Below are positions 63,896 through 64,000 of a stretch of 64,000 nt of DNA, one piece after another. The DNA is from Chloroflexota bacterium. GTDB taxonomy: Bacteria > Chloroflexota > Anaerolineae > Anaerolineales > Villigracilaceae. The position numbers and the translations under genes are program-made. Each line of letters begins with the position of its first letter. The stretch's first letter is position 1. Under the pieces are notes generated by a model, which was not told the origin of the DNA, did no database searches, and saw only the letters and a program-made list of their open reading frames with translations. The stretch is taken from NCBI GenBank assembly GCA_016213105.1, contig JACRBN010000007.1, forward strand, positions 114,641 through 178,640, written 5' to 3'.

Positions 63896-64000
63896 TGAGC
63901 ATACGGCGAACGCTGGCAATATAGGTCATGGTTTCACTGGATAAGGTTGTATGTTCATAATCGCGAGCCAATCGGCGATAGCGACCCAACCAACCAAAGG
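63879..64000 (-). CDS. Transposase C-terminus (partial, runs off the window)
   Basis: 40 codons on the minus strand read FGWLGRYRRLARDYEHTTLS, then SETMTYIASVRRMLKLVAT and stop. The WLGRYRRLARDYE segment is the typical end of IS5-type DDE transposases, just after the catalytic Glu. The rest lies beyond the window. It overlaps the PD40 fragment in another frame, consistent with an insertion junction here. Confidence 0.8.
   Translation of the reverse strand, partial: FGWLGRYRRLARDYEHTTLSSETMTYIASVRRMLKLVAT

Overview
The window looks like a chromosomal segment of a Chloroflexota bacterium, most likely class Anaerolineae. The pointers are a GC-rich coding style, Tad-type pilus genes, four large secreted proteins ending in SLH repeats of the 'GGCGGGNFCP' type, and a complete tail of coenzyme F420 biosynthesis together with F420-dependent enzymes. 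This placement is inferred from gene content; no marker gene such as rRNA is present. I saw no tRNA, rRNA or CRISPR array.

Layout. 1-3.5 kb: Tad pilus genes (cpaE-like start, cpaB), an orphan trypsin-like protein, a DUF4258/YgiT toxin-antitoxin-like pair and a HIT protein. 4-12 kb: two SLH exoproteins (a glycoside-hydrolase-like protein and a metzincin protease) around an IGHMBP2-type helicase. 11.8-15.8 kb: a heterodimeric ABC exporter with one degenerate ATP site, its two genes separated by a 2 x 139 bp tandem repeat. 16-21.9 kb: housekeeping genes (DegV, thioredoxin, uridine kinase, cyclophilin, VTT membrane protein, M20 peptidase, CBS-ACT, DUF1801). 22-24 kb: an IS5-type insertion sequence and a copy of an Hsp70 gene tail. 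24-29.8 kb: two more SLH exoproteins. 29.8-32.3 kb: an Hsp70/coiled-coil beta-propeller gene pair. 33.2-37.5 kb: two membrane-anchored WD40 proteins next to a moeA tail remnant. 37.6-43.3 kb: moeA, a UbiA-like protein, an aminotransferase, DinB, an SDR and proline dehydrogenase, all on the minus strand. 43.4-48.2 kb: a beta-lactamase-fold protein, a zinc-ribbon coiled coil and a membrane NACHT-HEAT ATPase. 48.3-59.6 kb: the F420 region. 59.7-64 kb: a Wzz/BY-kinase, an MBL hydrolase, a histidine phosphatase, and a decayed right end with gene tails and a truncated transposase.

How genes work together. NpdG, CofE, a nitroreductase resembling the FbiB C-terminal domain, CofD and CofC cover F420 tail assembly and reduction. 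A PPOX protein and an LLM-family protein are likely F420 users. A fused dihydropyrimidine-dehydrogenase-like flavoprotein and an SsnA-type amidohydrolase sit between them and suggest pyrimidine or purine-type base catabolism.

Most interesting: (i) a dispersed inverted-repeat element in three copies, two of which place a -10 box almost on the start codon; (ii) a 56-base perfect direct repeat of the Hsp70 gene tail flanking the 24-30 kb SLH pair, with a weaker parallel case for moeA around the WD40 pair; (iii) the Hsp70 plus GyrA-CTD-like propeller pair; (iv) the F420/pyrimidine-dehydrogenase/SsnA neighbourhood; (v) several STAND-like parts (trypsin with a GNNN tail, NACHT-HEAT, TM-WD40) encoded as separate, membrane-linked proteins.
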